Source: Acidobacteriota bacterium
Lineage (GTDB): Bacteria; Acidobacteriota; Vicinamibacteria; Vicinamibacterales; UBA2999
Reading direction: 5' to 3'
Assembly (NCBI GenBank): GCA_013813075.1
Contig: JACCSI010000467.1
Coordinates: 1 to 7,972 of the forward strand
Length of the DNA stretch: 7,972 bases
Positions 1 to 6,259 of the stretch are shown in pieces. A model generated the notes under the pieces. That model was not told where the DNA came from and did no database searches. It saw only the letters and a program-made list of their open reading frames with translations. A program made the translations under genes and the position numbers. Numbering within the stretch: the first letter of the stretch is position 1; every line of letters begins with the position of its first letter.

Positions 1-1
1 C

Positions 2-844
2 GCGCAGCCTCGACCGGTGACTGCGGTCGCGGCGACGACGGCGCCGGTCGCACCGGGTTCGCTGCGCTTTGCCGTACTCGGCGACACAGGGACCGGCGAG
101 AAACCGCAATACGAGGTGGCCGCACAATTGTGGCGTTCGCATTCGGTGTTCCCGTTCGAGTTCCTGATCATGGTCGGCGACAACATGTACGGATCCGAAC
201 GCCCCCAGGATTACGCACGAAAATTCGAGCTTCCTTACAAGCCAATCATCGAGGCCAAGATCCCGTTCTATGCAGCGTTGGGCAATCACGACGACCCCAA
301 CCAGCGGTTCTACAAGCTGTTCAACATGAACGGCGAGCGCTACTACTCGTTCAAGAAGGACACGTTAGGAAATCCCGGCGTCCGCTTTTTTGCGCTCGAC
401 AGCAACTACATGGCCGGCGATCAGGTGCGGTGGCTGGAGAAAGAGCTGGCCTCGTCGGGTTCCGATTGGAAGATTGCCTTCTTCCATCACCCGTTGTACT
501 CGTCGGGTGGGCGGCACGGGTCGGAAGTCGACCTGCGGGAGCAACTCGAGCCGATGTTCCTGAAACACGGAGTCAACGTCGTCTTTGCGGGGCATGAGCA
601 CTTTTACGAGCGGCTCAAACCCCAGAAGGGGATTTATTACTTCACGGCTGGCGGGTCGGCAAAGCTGCGCGCCGGCGACATCCGACGAGGGAGCATGACG
701 GAAGTCGGGTATGACGCCGATAACAGCTACATGCTGGTCGAGGTTGCGGGCGACGTCATGCATTTTCAGACGCTCTCGCGCACTGGCCGACGTGTCGATT
801 CCGGATCGATTTCCCGGGCAAACCGGCCGTTGACCCAGCCATGA
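2..844 (+). CDS. Purple acid phosphatase-like metallophosphoesterase (5' end outside window)
   Basis: Calcineurin-like metallophosphoesterase, predicted to hydrolyse phosphomonoesters at a dinuclear metal centre. All five purple-acid-phosphatase blocks are visible in order (numbering from the GTG at 17): GDTG 22-25, GDNMY 54-58, GNHD 89-92, FFHH 155-158 and GHEH 192-195. Together these supply the Asp, Tyr, Asn and His metal ligands. The Tyr in GDxxY separates it from generic calcineurin-like enzymes and points to the small, Acp5-like type. The frame is open to the window edge and reads AQPRPVTAVAATTAPVAPG before the first beta strand. This looks like the residue after a signal-peptidase site plus a linker, so I infer that the true start and a signal peptide lie upstream and that the protein is exported. 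The GTG at 17 is the only start in view and is probably not the real one. The stop overlaps the next ORF as ATGA. The family call is solid; the substrate is unknown. Confidence 0.88.
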   Translation, partial: AQPRPVTAVAATTAPVAPGSLRFAVLGDTGTGEKPQYEVAAQLWRSHSVFPFEFLIMVGDNMYGSERPQDYARKFELPYKPIIEAKIPFYAALGNHDDPNQRFYKLFNMNGERYYSFKKDTLGNPGVRFFALDSNYMAGDQVRWLEKELASSGSDWKIAFFHHPLYSSGGRHGSEVDLREQLEPMFLKHGVNVVFAGHEHFYERLKPQKGIYYFTAGGSAKLRAGDIRRGSMTEVGYDADNSYMLVEVAGDVMHFQTLSRTGRRVDSGSISRANRPLTQP

Positions 845-999
845 CCGGCTCGATGAGACTGGGCGTTTCCGTCTGCGCGCGGCTGATGCGGCGTGCGGCG
901 CTCTCGCTCGTAATGATTTCGGACACCCCAGCGTTGACGCTGAAGTCAAAAATCCAGGAGGGGCTCGCGCTTGAACGGCGGGCCGCAGCGACCCTTTGA
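841..999 (+). CDS. Possible small ORF (52 codons), coupled at both ends
   Basis: This ORF starts with the ATG of an ATGA overlap at the phosphoesterase stop (841-844). It ends in a TGA (997-999) that shares its A with the ATG of the next gene, giving TGATG. The product would be basic, starting MTGSMRLGVSV, with a short hydrophobic stretch around residues 19-26 (AALSLVMI) and an Arg/Ala-rich end (LERRAAATL). I recognise no family. No Shine-Dalgarno sequence is needed if translation is coupled. An AGGAGGGG lies inside it at 956-963. It could be a real small protein, a leader that carries ribosomes to the DUF4956 gene (which has no ribosome-binding site of its own), or chance: a 52-codon open frame is common in GC-rich DNA. 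The paired overlaps are the only positive evidence. Confidence 0.35.
   Translation: MTGSMRLGVSVCARLMRRAALSLVMISDTPALTLKSKIQEGLALERRAAATL
956..963 (+). promoter_or_regulatory. Shine-Dalgarno-like AGGAGGGG of uncertain target
   Basis: This is a strong anti-16S match, but it lies 35 bases before the ATG at 999, too far to serve it directly. Seven bases downstream is a TTG at 971, which opens a different frame running to 1174 with no recognisable product. The motif may be accidental, may act as a standby site, or may indicate a translated leader before the membrane-protein gene. Confidence 0.3.
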
Positions 1000-1808
1000 T
1001 GCTACGACGCTCCAGACTGCTACTGACGAGATACGGTTCGATGTGCGGACTGCTGCTGATGCTCGGTGCCGGTACGGCATCGCTGGCGTTGGCGCAACCG
1101 CCGTCCACACCATCGGCACTCCAGGGCACCCAGACCGACGACGAACCTTTCGGCTCGATGTCGATCGATCCTGAGGCACTCAAGGGTGAATTGCTGGCTG
1201 CAGTCATCCGGCTGCCCATCGCAGCCCTTTTAGGCACGGCGCTGGCGCTGCGGCCGCGCCGCCGCGGCACGCCCACACGTCAGCCGGCCGTGGTGCAGAC
1301 ACAGATCGTGCTGGCGGTCGTCGGCGCACTCATCATGCTGGTGGTCGGCGCCAGCCTGGCGCGGGCATTCGGCATCGTCGGCGCCGCCAACCTGATTCGC
1401 TACCGTTCAAAAATTGACGACCCCAAGGATGCCGTCGTCATGTTGTGCGCCCTCTCGGTCGGCCTTGCCGCCGGTGTCGGCCTCTATGGGCTGGCGACGT
1501 TCGGCACGATGTTCCTGGTCTTCGCGCTGTGGATTATTGAAGGCTTCGAACCACAAACCCGTCATTTTGAGCTGTCAGTCAAACTTGGCGACAAGACCGC
1601 GCAACTGCGGCCGCGCATCGAAGCCATCCTGCGGCGATTTAAGACCGACTACGAGCTGCGCGGCCAAGCCGAGGAGGAAGTTTCATACTCCGTCACTGCG
1701 CCGTTGCGGCTGCAGACAGACCGCGTCTCGAATGCGCTGACGGCGCTGGTGCCGACCGGCAAGGGCGCGGTCGAGTGGAAAGAAAAGCCGAAAGTCAAGA
1801 GCAACTAA
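999..1808 (+). CDS. DUF4956/MgtC-like membrane protein with signal peptide
   Basis: Integral membrane protein of 269 residues. The N-terminus has a basic region (MLRRSR), a hydrophobic core around 15-31 and an ALA-QPP cleavage pattern at 30-35, so a signal peptide is likely. A low-complexity linker follows to about 60. The membrane part has segments near 65-84, 103-121, 146-163 and 165-181. The stretch ARAFGIVGAANLIRYRSKID (121-140), continuing DPKDAVVML, resembles the core of DUF4956 proteins ('GxxxIxRFRTxxxDP+D'), whose layout also recalls MgtC/SapB. The C-terminal 80 residues look like a soluble alpha/beta domain (FELSVKL, then a helix with RPRIEAILRRF, then VSYSV). The function of DUF4956 is not established; some relatives sit beside VTC/CYTH polyphosphate-polymerase genes. 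I chose the ATG at 999 over the TTG at 996 because it forms TGATG with the small ORF upstream. The ATG at 1041 is possible but would lose the basic n-region. Confidence 0.75.
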   Translation: MLRRSRLLLTRYGSMCGLLLMLGAGTASLALAQPPSTPSALQGTQTDDEPFGSMSIDPEALKGELLAAVIRLPIAALLGTALALRPRRRGTPTRQPAVVQTQIVLAVVGALIMLVVGASLARAFGIVGAANLIRYRSKIDDPKDAVVMLCALSVGLAAGVGLYGLATFGTMFLVFALWIIEGFEPQTRHFELSVKLGDKTAQLRPRIEAILRRFKTDYELRGQAEEEVSYSVTAPLRLQTDRVSNALTALVPTGKGAVEWKEKPKVKSN

Positions 1809-1826
1809 CGGCGGCTGAAACGAACT

Positions 1827-2723
1827 TTGAAACTCATCGTTCAACCCGAAGCGGGCATCGTCCCCGTCGTCCAGGCGATTCGTGCCGCGAAACGCTGCAT
1901 CGACATCTGCATCTTCCGCTTCGATCGCGCCGAAGTGGAAAAGGCACTCGGTGCCGCCGTTGGACGTGGTGTACGAGTCCGCGCCCTGATCGCCCACACC
2001 AACCGCGGCGGCGAAGCGCGCTTGCGCAAGCTCGAGCAACGCCTGCTGTCCGCGGGCGTCACGGTGACGCGGACCGCTGACGACCTTCTGCGGTACCACG
2101 GCAAATTCCTGATCGCCGATGATGTGCTGCACGTGTCAGGGTTCAATTTCACCACGCTGGACGTCGACGAGAGCCGCAGCTTCGCGATTGCTACGCGCGA
2201 CCATCGCACCGTTCAGGAGGCCATCAAGCTCTTCAACGCCGACGCCTCGCGGCAGGCGTACCGTCCGTCGCGCTCGAACCTGGTCGTCAGTCCCGAGACG
2301 TCGCGCGGCATGTTGGCCGCCTTCCTGCGCGGCGCGCGCAAGGAGTTGGCGATCTACGACGCGAAAATCCAGGATCCGGCGATGATCAAGATCCTAAAGG
2401 AACGTGCGTCGAAAGGCATCAGCGTGCGGGTCATCGGCAATTTAAAAGGGCCAGATGGCGATGTGGTCGTCCGCCAGTTGCAGTCGATGCGACTGCACGT
2501 GCGCGCCGTCATCCGCGATGGCAAGAGCGCGTTTGTCGGCAGCCAGAGTTTACGCAAACTGGAGCTCGAAAACCGTCGCGAAGTCGGATTGCTCGTCAAC
2601 AATCCGACAGCGACGCGACGGTTGATGCAGGTCTTCGAGGCCGACTGGATCCAGTCAGCTCCGAAAGAAGGAAAAGCGGAGAGGGCGGAAATGAAAGACG
2701 AGAAGAAGGACGCCGTCGCCTAG
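1827..2723 (+). CDS. Phospholipase D superfamily protein (two HKD-type repeats)
   Basis: A 298-residue PLD-like protein, the usual size for a soluble two-repeat member. Repeat 1 carries an intact HxKxxxxD motif (H91, K93, D98), followed by GFNF at 105-108 in place of GSxxN. Repeat 2 reads LHVRAVIRD (223-231) then GSQSL (238-242), so the expected Lys is Arg (H224, R226, D231). It is followed by ELENRREVGLL, which resembles the strand after the second motif in cardiolipin-synthase-like and nuclease-like members. No signal peptide or membrane segment is seen, so a cytoplasmic site is inferred. The tail from about 278 is Lys/Glu-rich. The start is a TTG 18 bases after the previous stop with no clear Shine-Dalgarno; no better start fits, since the sequence just after it (LIVQPEAGIVPVVQAI) already aligns with the fold. 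Possible activities are phosphodiesterase, nuclease or phosphatidyltransferase, and the sequence does not decide between them. Confidence 0.82.
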   Translation: MKLIVQPEAGIVPVVQAIRAAKRCIDICIFRFDRAEVEKALGAAVGRGVRVRALIAHTNRGGEARLRKLEQRLLSAGVTVTRTADDLLRYHGKFLIADDVLHVSGFNFTTLDVDESRSFAIATRDHRTVQEAIKLFNADASRQAYRPSRSNLVVSPETSRGMLAAFLRGARKELAIYDAKIQDPAMIKILKERASKGISVRVIGNLKGPDGDVVVRQLQSMRLHVRAVIRDGKSAFVGSQSLRKLELENRREVGLLVNNPTATRRLMQVFEADWIQSAPKEGKAERAEMKDEKKDAVA

Positions 2724-3100
2724 AACATCGGTGTCCACTCCGCCGCCAGCGCCTCGATGAGATCGGTGGCCAGCTTCAACTCGCTTGGCGGAACCGTCAC
2801 CCGCTCGGTGTCGGCCATGTCGGGGCCTCCACAATCTCGTCGGCAAACCGCAGCATCTTTGAAATCCTCCTTGGTCAACACCACGTAGCGGCCCTTTTCG
2901 TATTCGTCGCCTTTGACGAGGTCTTGCCACGCCACCGGCGTGCCGTCACGCTGACATACGCGCTCGTATTTGATGGGCGATTTGTCCTTGGCGTGCAAGA
3001 GACGAAACTTCGGGCGATTTTCCCGAACGGCGGTATGGAGCTGAACGGGAATGGCGACGAGTCCGAATGACAAACTGCCGCGCCAGATAGGTCGTGCCAC
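2720..3100 (-). pseudogene. ku: Ku (NHEJ) gene, internally deleted and frameshifted
   Basis: Bacterial Ku is a homodimeric ring that binds double-strand DNA ends and recruits LigD. The first 81 residues match well: GTG start then ARPIWRGSLSFGLVAIPVQL, LLHAKDKSPIKYERVC, and KGDEYEKGRYVVLTKEDFK. About 95-100 codons of the family are then missing. Sequence that normally lies near residue 170-180, MLRFADEIVEAP, is present at 2856-2821 but in another frame. A one-base change in the four-G run at 2822-2825 (plus strand) returns the ORF to the first frame, giving PDMADTERV then ELKLATDLIEALAAEWTP. It stops two codons later, without the usual 'xxYxDxYxExL' helix and C-terminus. The open frame encodes 126 residues against the usual 250-300. 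The lost part covers most of the beta-barrel and the bridge that encircles DNA, so normal function is unlikely. I chose the GTG at 3100 because AGGAGG precedes it and family members begin there. No ligD is in view. Confidence 0.85.
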
Positions 3101-3105
3101 GATAT

Positions 3106-3111
3106 CCTCCT
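3106..3111 (-). promoter_or_regulatory. Ribosome-binding site of the Ku remnant
   Basis: AGGAGG on the minus strand, 5 bases before the GTG at 3100. It fixes the start at GTG-GCA-CGA (MARPIW) rather than at ATGs up to 50 bases upstream. The initiation region of this damaged gene is therefore intact. Confidence 0.7.
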
Positions 3112-3151
3112 CTTCCTCGGGGCCAGGGTGCGTGCCCGCCGTCATCATCAA

Positions 3152-3868
3152 TCAGCGCGCCACTTCGATCTGGCTGGCCAGTTCGGCGAGCGTGCGGACG
3201 CGACGGCAGTCGGCGTCGGGGTACAGCCCGGTCGGGTCGAGCAGCACCCCTTCGCGTAACCCGGCGGCGCGTGCTCCGGTGACGTCGACATGAAACAGGT
3301 CACCCACGTGCGCGGTCGTTTCCGGGCGGCTTCCCGACTGCTCGAGCGCAATGTGAAACAGGCGCGGGTCGGGCTTCTCGACCGCCCACTCATGAGAGTC
3401 GAGCACCACGTCAACATAACCGGTGAGCTCGAGCCGATCGAAAAGATGCCGAAGCCGTCCGTTCGCGTTCGACACGACCACGAGCGTTAAGCCAAGCGCG
3501 CGAAACCGAGCCAACGCCGGTTTCACGTCACCCGGCACGTACTCCCAGAGGTTATGGACGCCATGGTAGTCCCGCATCACGGAGAGCGCTGCATCGGTCG
3601 CGTCGGAGAGCGGTACGGCGGCATATTCGAGCACTGTGTTGAAATACAACCAGCCGCGCTTGACATCGTCCGTCGCTCGAATGACTGCCACGTGGTCGAT
3701 GTCGCGCTTGGCCATCGGCTCCGCTGCCGCGAGCGCCTCCGCAGAAACGTCGACCCCCGCTGTTGCCAGAGCGGCGCTAACCCGCGCCCACGACGGATGG
3801 CACAGCACGCCACCTGCGTCGAGACACAACGTGCCGATGGTGAGAGGCGCCGTCGCCCACCCGCTCAT
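3152..3868 (-). CDS. HAD-superfamily hydrolase (subfamily IA-like)
   Basis: A 238-residue HAD hydrolase, probably a small-molecule phosphatase in the cytoplasm. Motif I is CLDAGGVL with nucleophile D17. The second acidic residue (D+2), normally the general acid/base, is Gly19, as in the YihX-like 'FDLGNV' type. A helical cap follows (about 25-110). Motif II is VVVSNANG (S133), motif III is K165 in VEKPDPRLF, and motif IV is HVGDLFHVD with D190 and D195. The pattern EKPDPRLFxxAL is typical of subfamily IA. The start is the ATG at 3868, which overlaps the upstream stop as ATGA. Longer versions in this frame would lie inside the preceding gene and add only an Arg-rich stretch. There is no Shine-Dalgarno, so coupled translation from the membrane-synthase gene is likely. 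The substrate is unknown. Confidence 0.87.
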   Translation of the reverse strand: MSGWATAPLTIGTLCLDAGGVLCHPSWARVSAALATAGVDVSAEALAAAEPMAKRDIDHVAVIRATDDVKRGWLYFNTVLEYAAVPLSDATDAALSVMRDYHGVHNLWEYVPGDVKPALARFRALGLTLVVVSNANGRLRHLFDRLELTGYVDVVLDSHEWAVEKPDPRLFHIALEQSGSRPETTAHVGDLFHVDVTGARAAGLREGVLLDPTGLYPDADCRRVRTLAELASQIEVAR

Positions 3869-6147
3869 TTCAGGATCGATCGCACGTCGCCGCGCAAGGA
3901 GGCAATGTCCAGTGGTTCGTCGTCGGCCGGGAGCGAGCGGTGGTATTCGAGCAATGGCCGATCGTCCGTCAAGATCGGACCGCTGCCAACGTAGGCGCGC
4001 ATCTCGCCGGGACCCGCCGTATACCACCCTGCCAGGGTGTCAAACGCCGGCAAGCCGATGTCGTCGAGGGCAGAGGCCGTCAACGGCACCGATCGCTTGG
4101 ATGCGAGGGTCGCAGGATCGACCGTCAATGGATGCGTCGATCCGAGCATCAGGTTGCCGTCAAACCACAAAGTGGCATGCGGGAATACGTCGAGGAAGGT
4201 TCGCATGATCAACTTGTACTGTGAGGCGGGGCGATGACCGATCCACTGCAGCGCGATGCCGCCGTCCTTGAGCGCGTTGCGGACCAGCGCGAAGTACTCG
4301 CGCGAATACAAGTTGCCTGCACCGGCGTGCGTGGGCTGGATGATGTCGGCTGTAATGACGTCGAACTTCTCGCCCGACAGCATCAGAAAATTGCGCCCAT
4401 CGTCGACTCGAAGGCGGACGTTCGGCTGGTTGAGCACGTCGTAGTTGACGTGAGCGAAGAACGCGGCAGCTTTTCGGACGCTGTCGGATAGTTCGACCAC
4501 CTGGACGCGCGTGCGATGCTGGCTCACTGCACCAGGCGTGGCGCCGCCACCAAGCCCGATGACCAGCGCGTCGTCAGGAGCGGGGTGCAGAATCATGGGC
4601 AGATGCCCAATGAGTCGGTGAAGCCTCACCATCTCCGGGGTGTCGTTGGCCTGATGCAATCCATCCAGAAAGAGCGAACGACGAAACTCGCTGGCGTGAA
4701 CACTGACCGCCGTCTGCACCCCTTCTTCGCGCCAGAACTCGCGCATATCCAGGCCATGTCGGCGCTTATACGCGGCCGCGAACGGGTCTGGCACCTCTGC
4801 GGCCACAAAGCCGAACGCCACAGCTGCAGCGCCGACGGTGACGAACAACTTGCCCTTGCGTGGATGGCCCGCCACGAGCGCGAGAGCACTCGCGCCGTAC
4901 ACCGCGGCCATCACGATCAAGGCCCGACGGGTGCCCAGAAGGGGCAGGAGCACAAATCCGCCAAGGAGGGACCCGAAGATGGCACCTACGACGTTCAGGG
5001 AGTAGAGGCGGCCAATGCGCCGGGCGACGGCCGCGGCCGTCTCATGCGATCGCGAGCCCGCGGCAACGTGGAGCGCGATCGGGAAACTGAGCCCCATCAG
5101 GATCGTCGCTGGAAGAATGGCGACGGCGCTGGCTTGCCACTCGCCCGAAGTGCGCCATCCCGCCTCGTAGCTCCACCCGAGGAAGATGGCAGAACCCAGG
5201 ACGGTGAGCGCAGTCGCCAGTTGAATGAACACGAGCACCGCGGTCCAGTCGCGGTCGCGGCGCAGCAGTCGCGACGCCACCGCACCGCCAATCGCGATCC
5301 CCGCCAGCACCGTGACCAGCATCGTCGTAAAGGCGTAGGTCGTGGCGGCGAGGTACTGGACGAGCATTCGGAACCAGAGGATCTCCAGCGCCAGCGCCAC
5401 GAGTCCTGAAAAGGCGATGACGACGCCGATCGCTCCCGCATTGGGCAGGCGTGTCCTGGACGACGCAGACGCGGCCGCCTTCGCCTCGATCGGCGCGCGC
5501 GACTCAACGGTATCGGCTGCGATGTCCGGTGCCGCGCGGTCGAGCGCCAGGGCTGCGACACCAACCATCACGTTGATGGCCGCGCCAAAGAGAAAGGAGC
5601 GCTGGATACCGATCGAGCCAATCAGATGAAAACCCGTGACGAGCGCACCGGTCACGGCCCCTGCGGTATTGACCGCATAGAGGGCACCAATTCTCGACCC
5701 CAGCGTGGAACCTTGCACCAGTGTCGAGGCGCTCAACACCGGTAACGTCATGCCCATCAGAATGGTCGGAACAAGCAACACGACGAGCCCAGTGATCAGA
5801 CGAACCGCAGTGAGAAGCGCCAGCGATTCCCCGCTGGCGGGGTACAAGCGTTGATAAAGCGCGGCTGCGGCATCGAGCGCAAGTGGCGTCGCCAGTGCTG
5901 AGAAGCCGATCAGAATCTCGGCCACACCAAACACCCGGAGTGGCCGCGGGAAGCGGGCCAGCACCCGGCCCGCCAGCACGCTGCCGACGGCAAGGCCGGT
6001 CATGAACGCCGCAAGCACGGTGCTGGCGGCATATGCCGTGACGCCGAAGACCAAGGCGAGCAGGCGCAGCCACAAGACCTGGAAGGTGAGGCCGCAGATG
6101 CCGGAGCAGAAAAACAACAACAGCAGGATGGCGAGACGCACGCGCAA
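3865..6147 (-). CDS. Membrane protein fused to spermidine synthase-like domain
   Basis: A 760-residue two-part protein. Residues 1-450 are polytopic membrane sequence built from an internal duplication. SGICGLTFQVLWLRLL (15-30) repeats as SGLVALALEILWFRML (247-262). ILMGMTLP with IGALYAVNTAGAVTG (129-167) repeats as ILMGLSFP with IGRLYSLNVVGAIFG (349-392). An Ala-rich linker (about 205-235) separates the halves. Residues 465-740 form a Rossmann-like aminopropyltransferase/SAM fold: LFLDGLHQAND (492-502), GLGGGATPGA (531-540), VVELSDSV (550-557), DDGRNFL (582-588), and FDVITADIIQP (595-605) with AGNLYSREYF. This is the known 'MFS/spermidine synthase' fused family, whose substrates are mostly unproven. 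The spermidine-synthase DSSDP loop is replaced by DIIQP, so true spermidine synthesis is doubtful. The start is TTG at 6147 (GTG at 6141 also possible); an in-frame TAG at 6154-6156 bars anything longer. No clear Shine-Dalgarno is seen. The stop overlaps the HAD gene. Confidence 0.85.
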   Translation of the reverse strand: MRVRLAILLLLFFCSGICGLTFQVLWLRLLALVFGVTAYAASTVLAAFMTGLAVGSVLAGRVLARFPRPLRVFGVAEILIGFSALATPLALDAAAALYQRLYPASGESLALLTAVRLITGLVVLLVPTILMGMTLPVLSASTLVQGSTLGSRIGALYAVNTAGAVTGALVTGFHLIGSIGIQRSFLFGAAINVMVGVAALALDRAAPDIAADTVESRAPIEAKAAASASSRTRLPNAGAIGVVIAFSGLVALALEILWFRMLVQYLAATTYAFTTMLVTVLAGIAIGGAVASRLLRRDRDWTAVLVFIQLATALTVLGSAIFLGWSYEAGWRTSGEWQASAVAILPATILMGLSFPIALHVAAGSRSHETAAAVARRIGRLYSLNVVGAIFGSLLGGFVLLPLLGTRRALIVMAAVYGASALALVAGHPRKGKLFVTVGAAAVAFGFVAAEVPDPFAAAYKRRHGLDMREFWREEGVQTAVSVHASEFRRSLFLDGLHQANDTPEMVRLHRLIGHLPMILHPAPDDALVIGLGGGATPGAVSQHRTRVQVVELSDSVRKAAAFFAHVNYDVLNQPNVRLRVDDGRNFLMLSGEKFDVITADIIQPTHAGAGNLYSREYFALVRNALKDGGIALQWIGHRPASQYKLIMRTFLDVFPHATLWFDGNLMLGSTHPLTVDPATLASKRSVPLTASALDDIGLPAFDTLAGWYTAGPGEMRAYVGSGPILTDDRPLLEYHRSLPADDEPLDIASLRGDVRSILK

Positions 6148-6175
6148 CTCAGTCTACTTAATCCGTGGAGTGCGG

Positions 6176-6203
6176 CCGAGTGCAACGCGGGCCAGGCACT
6201 CGG
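6176..6203. repeat. 8-bp perfect inverted repeat (hairpin) in the intergenic gap
   Basis: CCGAGTGC (6176-6183) pairs exactly with GCACTCGG (6196-6203) across a 12-base loop. It lies in the 112-base gap between the permease remnant and the membrane-synthase gene. No T-run follows on either strand, so a standard intrinsic terminator is not supported. It could be a weak terminator, a transcript-stabilising hairpin or an operator. Confidence 0.4.
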
Positions 6204-6259
6204 TTATGACCGTGTGACTGGAGGACGCGATGACGTCAGCGGGGATCGGCCCGGCGACA

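Noticed and set aside
971..1174. A 67-codon frame from TTG 971 as a gene
   Set aside because: It overlaps the signal-peptide coding region of the DUF4956 gene and has no recognisable content; only the Shine-Dalgarno spacing favours it.
365..1276. A 303-codon open frame on the minus strand opposite the phosphoesterase and small ORF
   Set aside because: It mirrors the phosphoesterase codons, is Ser/Arg/Pro-rich and shows no family motif; long antisense frames are common in GC-rich genes.
3869..4027. A longer HAD protein starting at 4027
   Set aside because: The extra 53 residues are Arg-rich, overlap the C-terminal coding region of the membrane-synthase gene and precede the point where the HAD fold begins; the ATGA overlap at 3868 fits better.
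4516..5409. A 297-codon plus-strand frame opposite the membrane-synthase gene
   Set aside because: It is charged, low in hydrophobic pattern (Arg/Gln/Glu/His runs) and lies wholly antisense to a gene with clear domains.
5000..6147. Two separate transporter genes
   Set aside because: The two halves are an internal duplication within one uninterrupted frame that continues into the synthase domain, as known for this fused family.
6148..6195. A minus-strand promoter before the membrane-synthase gene (TTGCAC with ATTAAG 17 bases on)
   Set aside because: The -10 match is only 3 of 6 and would put the transcript start at the start codon; too weak to report as a feature.
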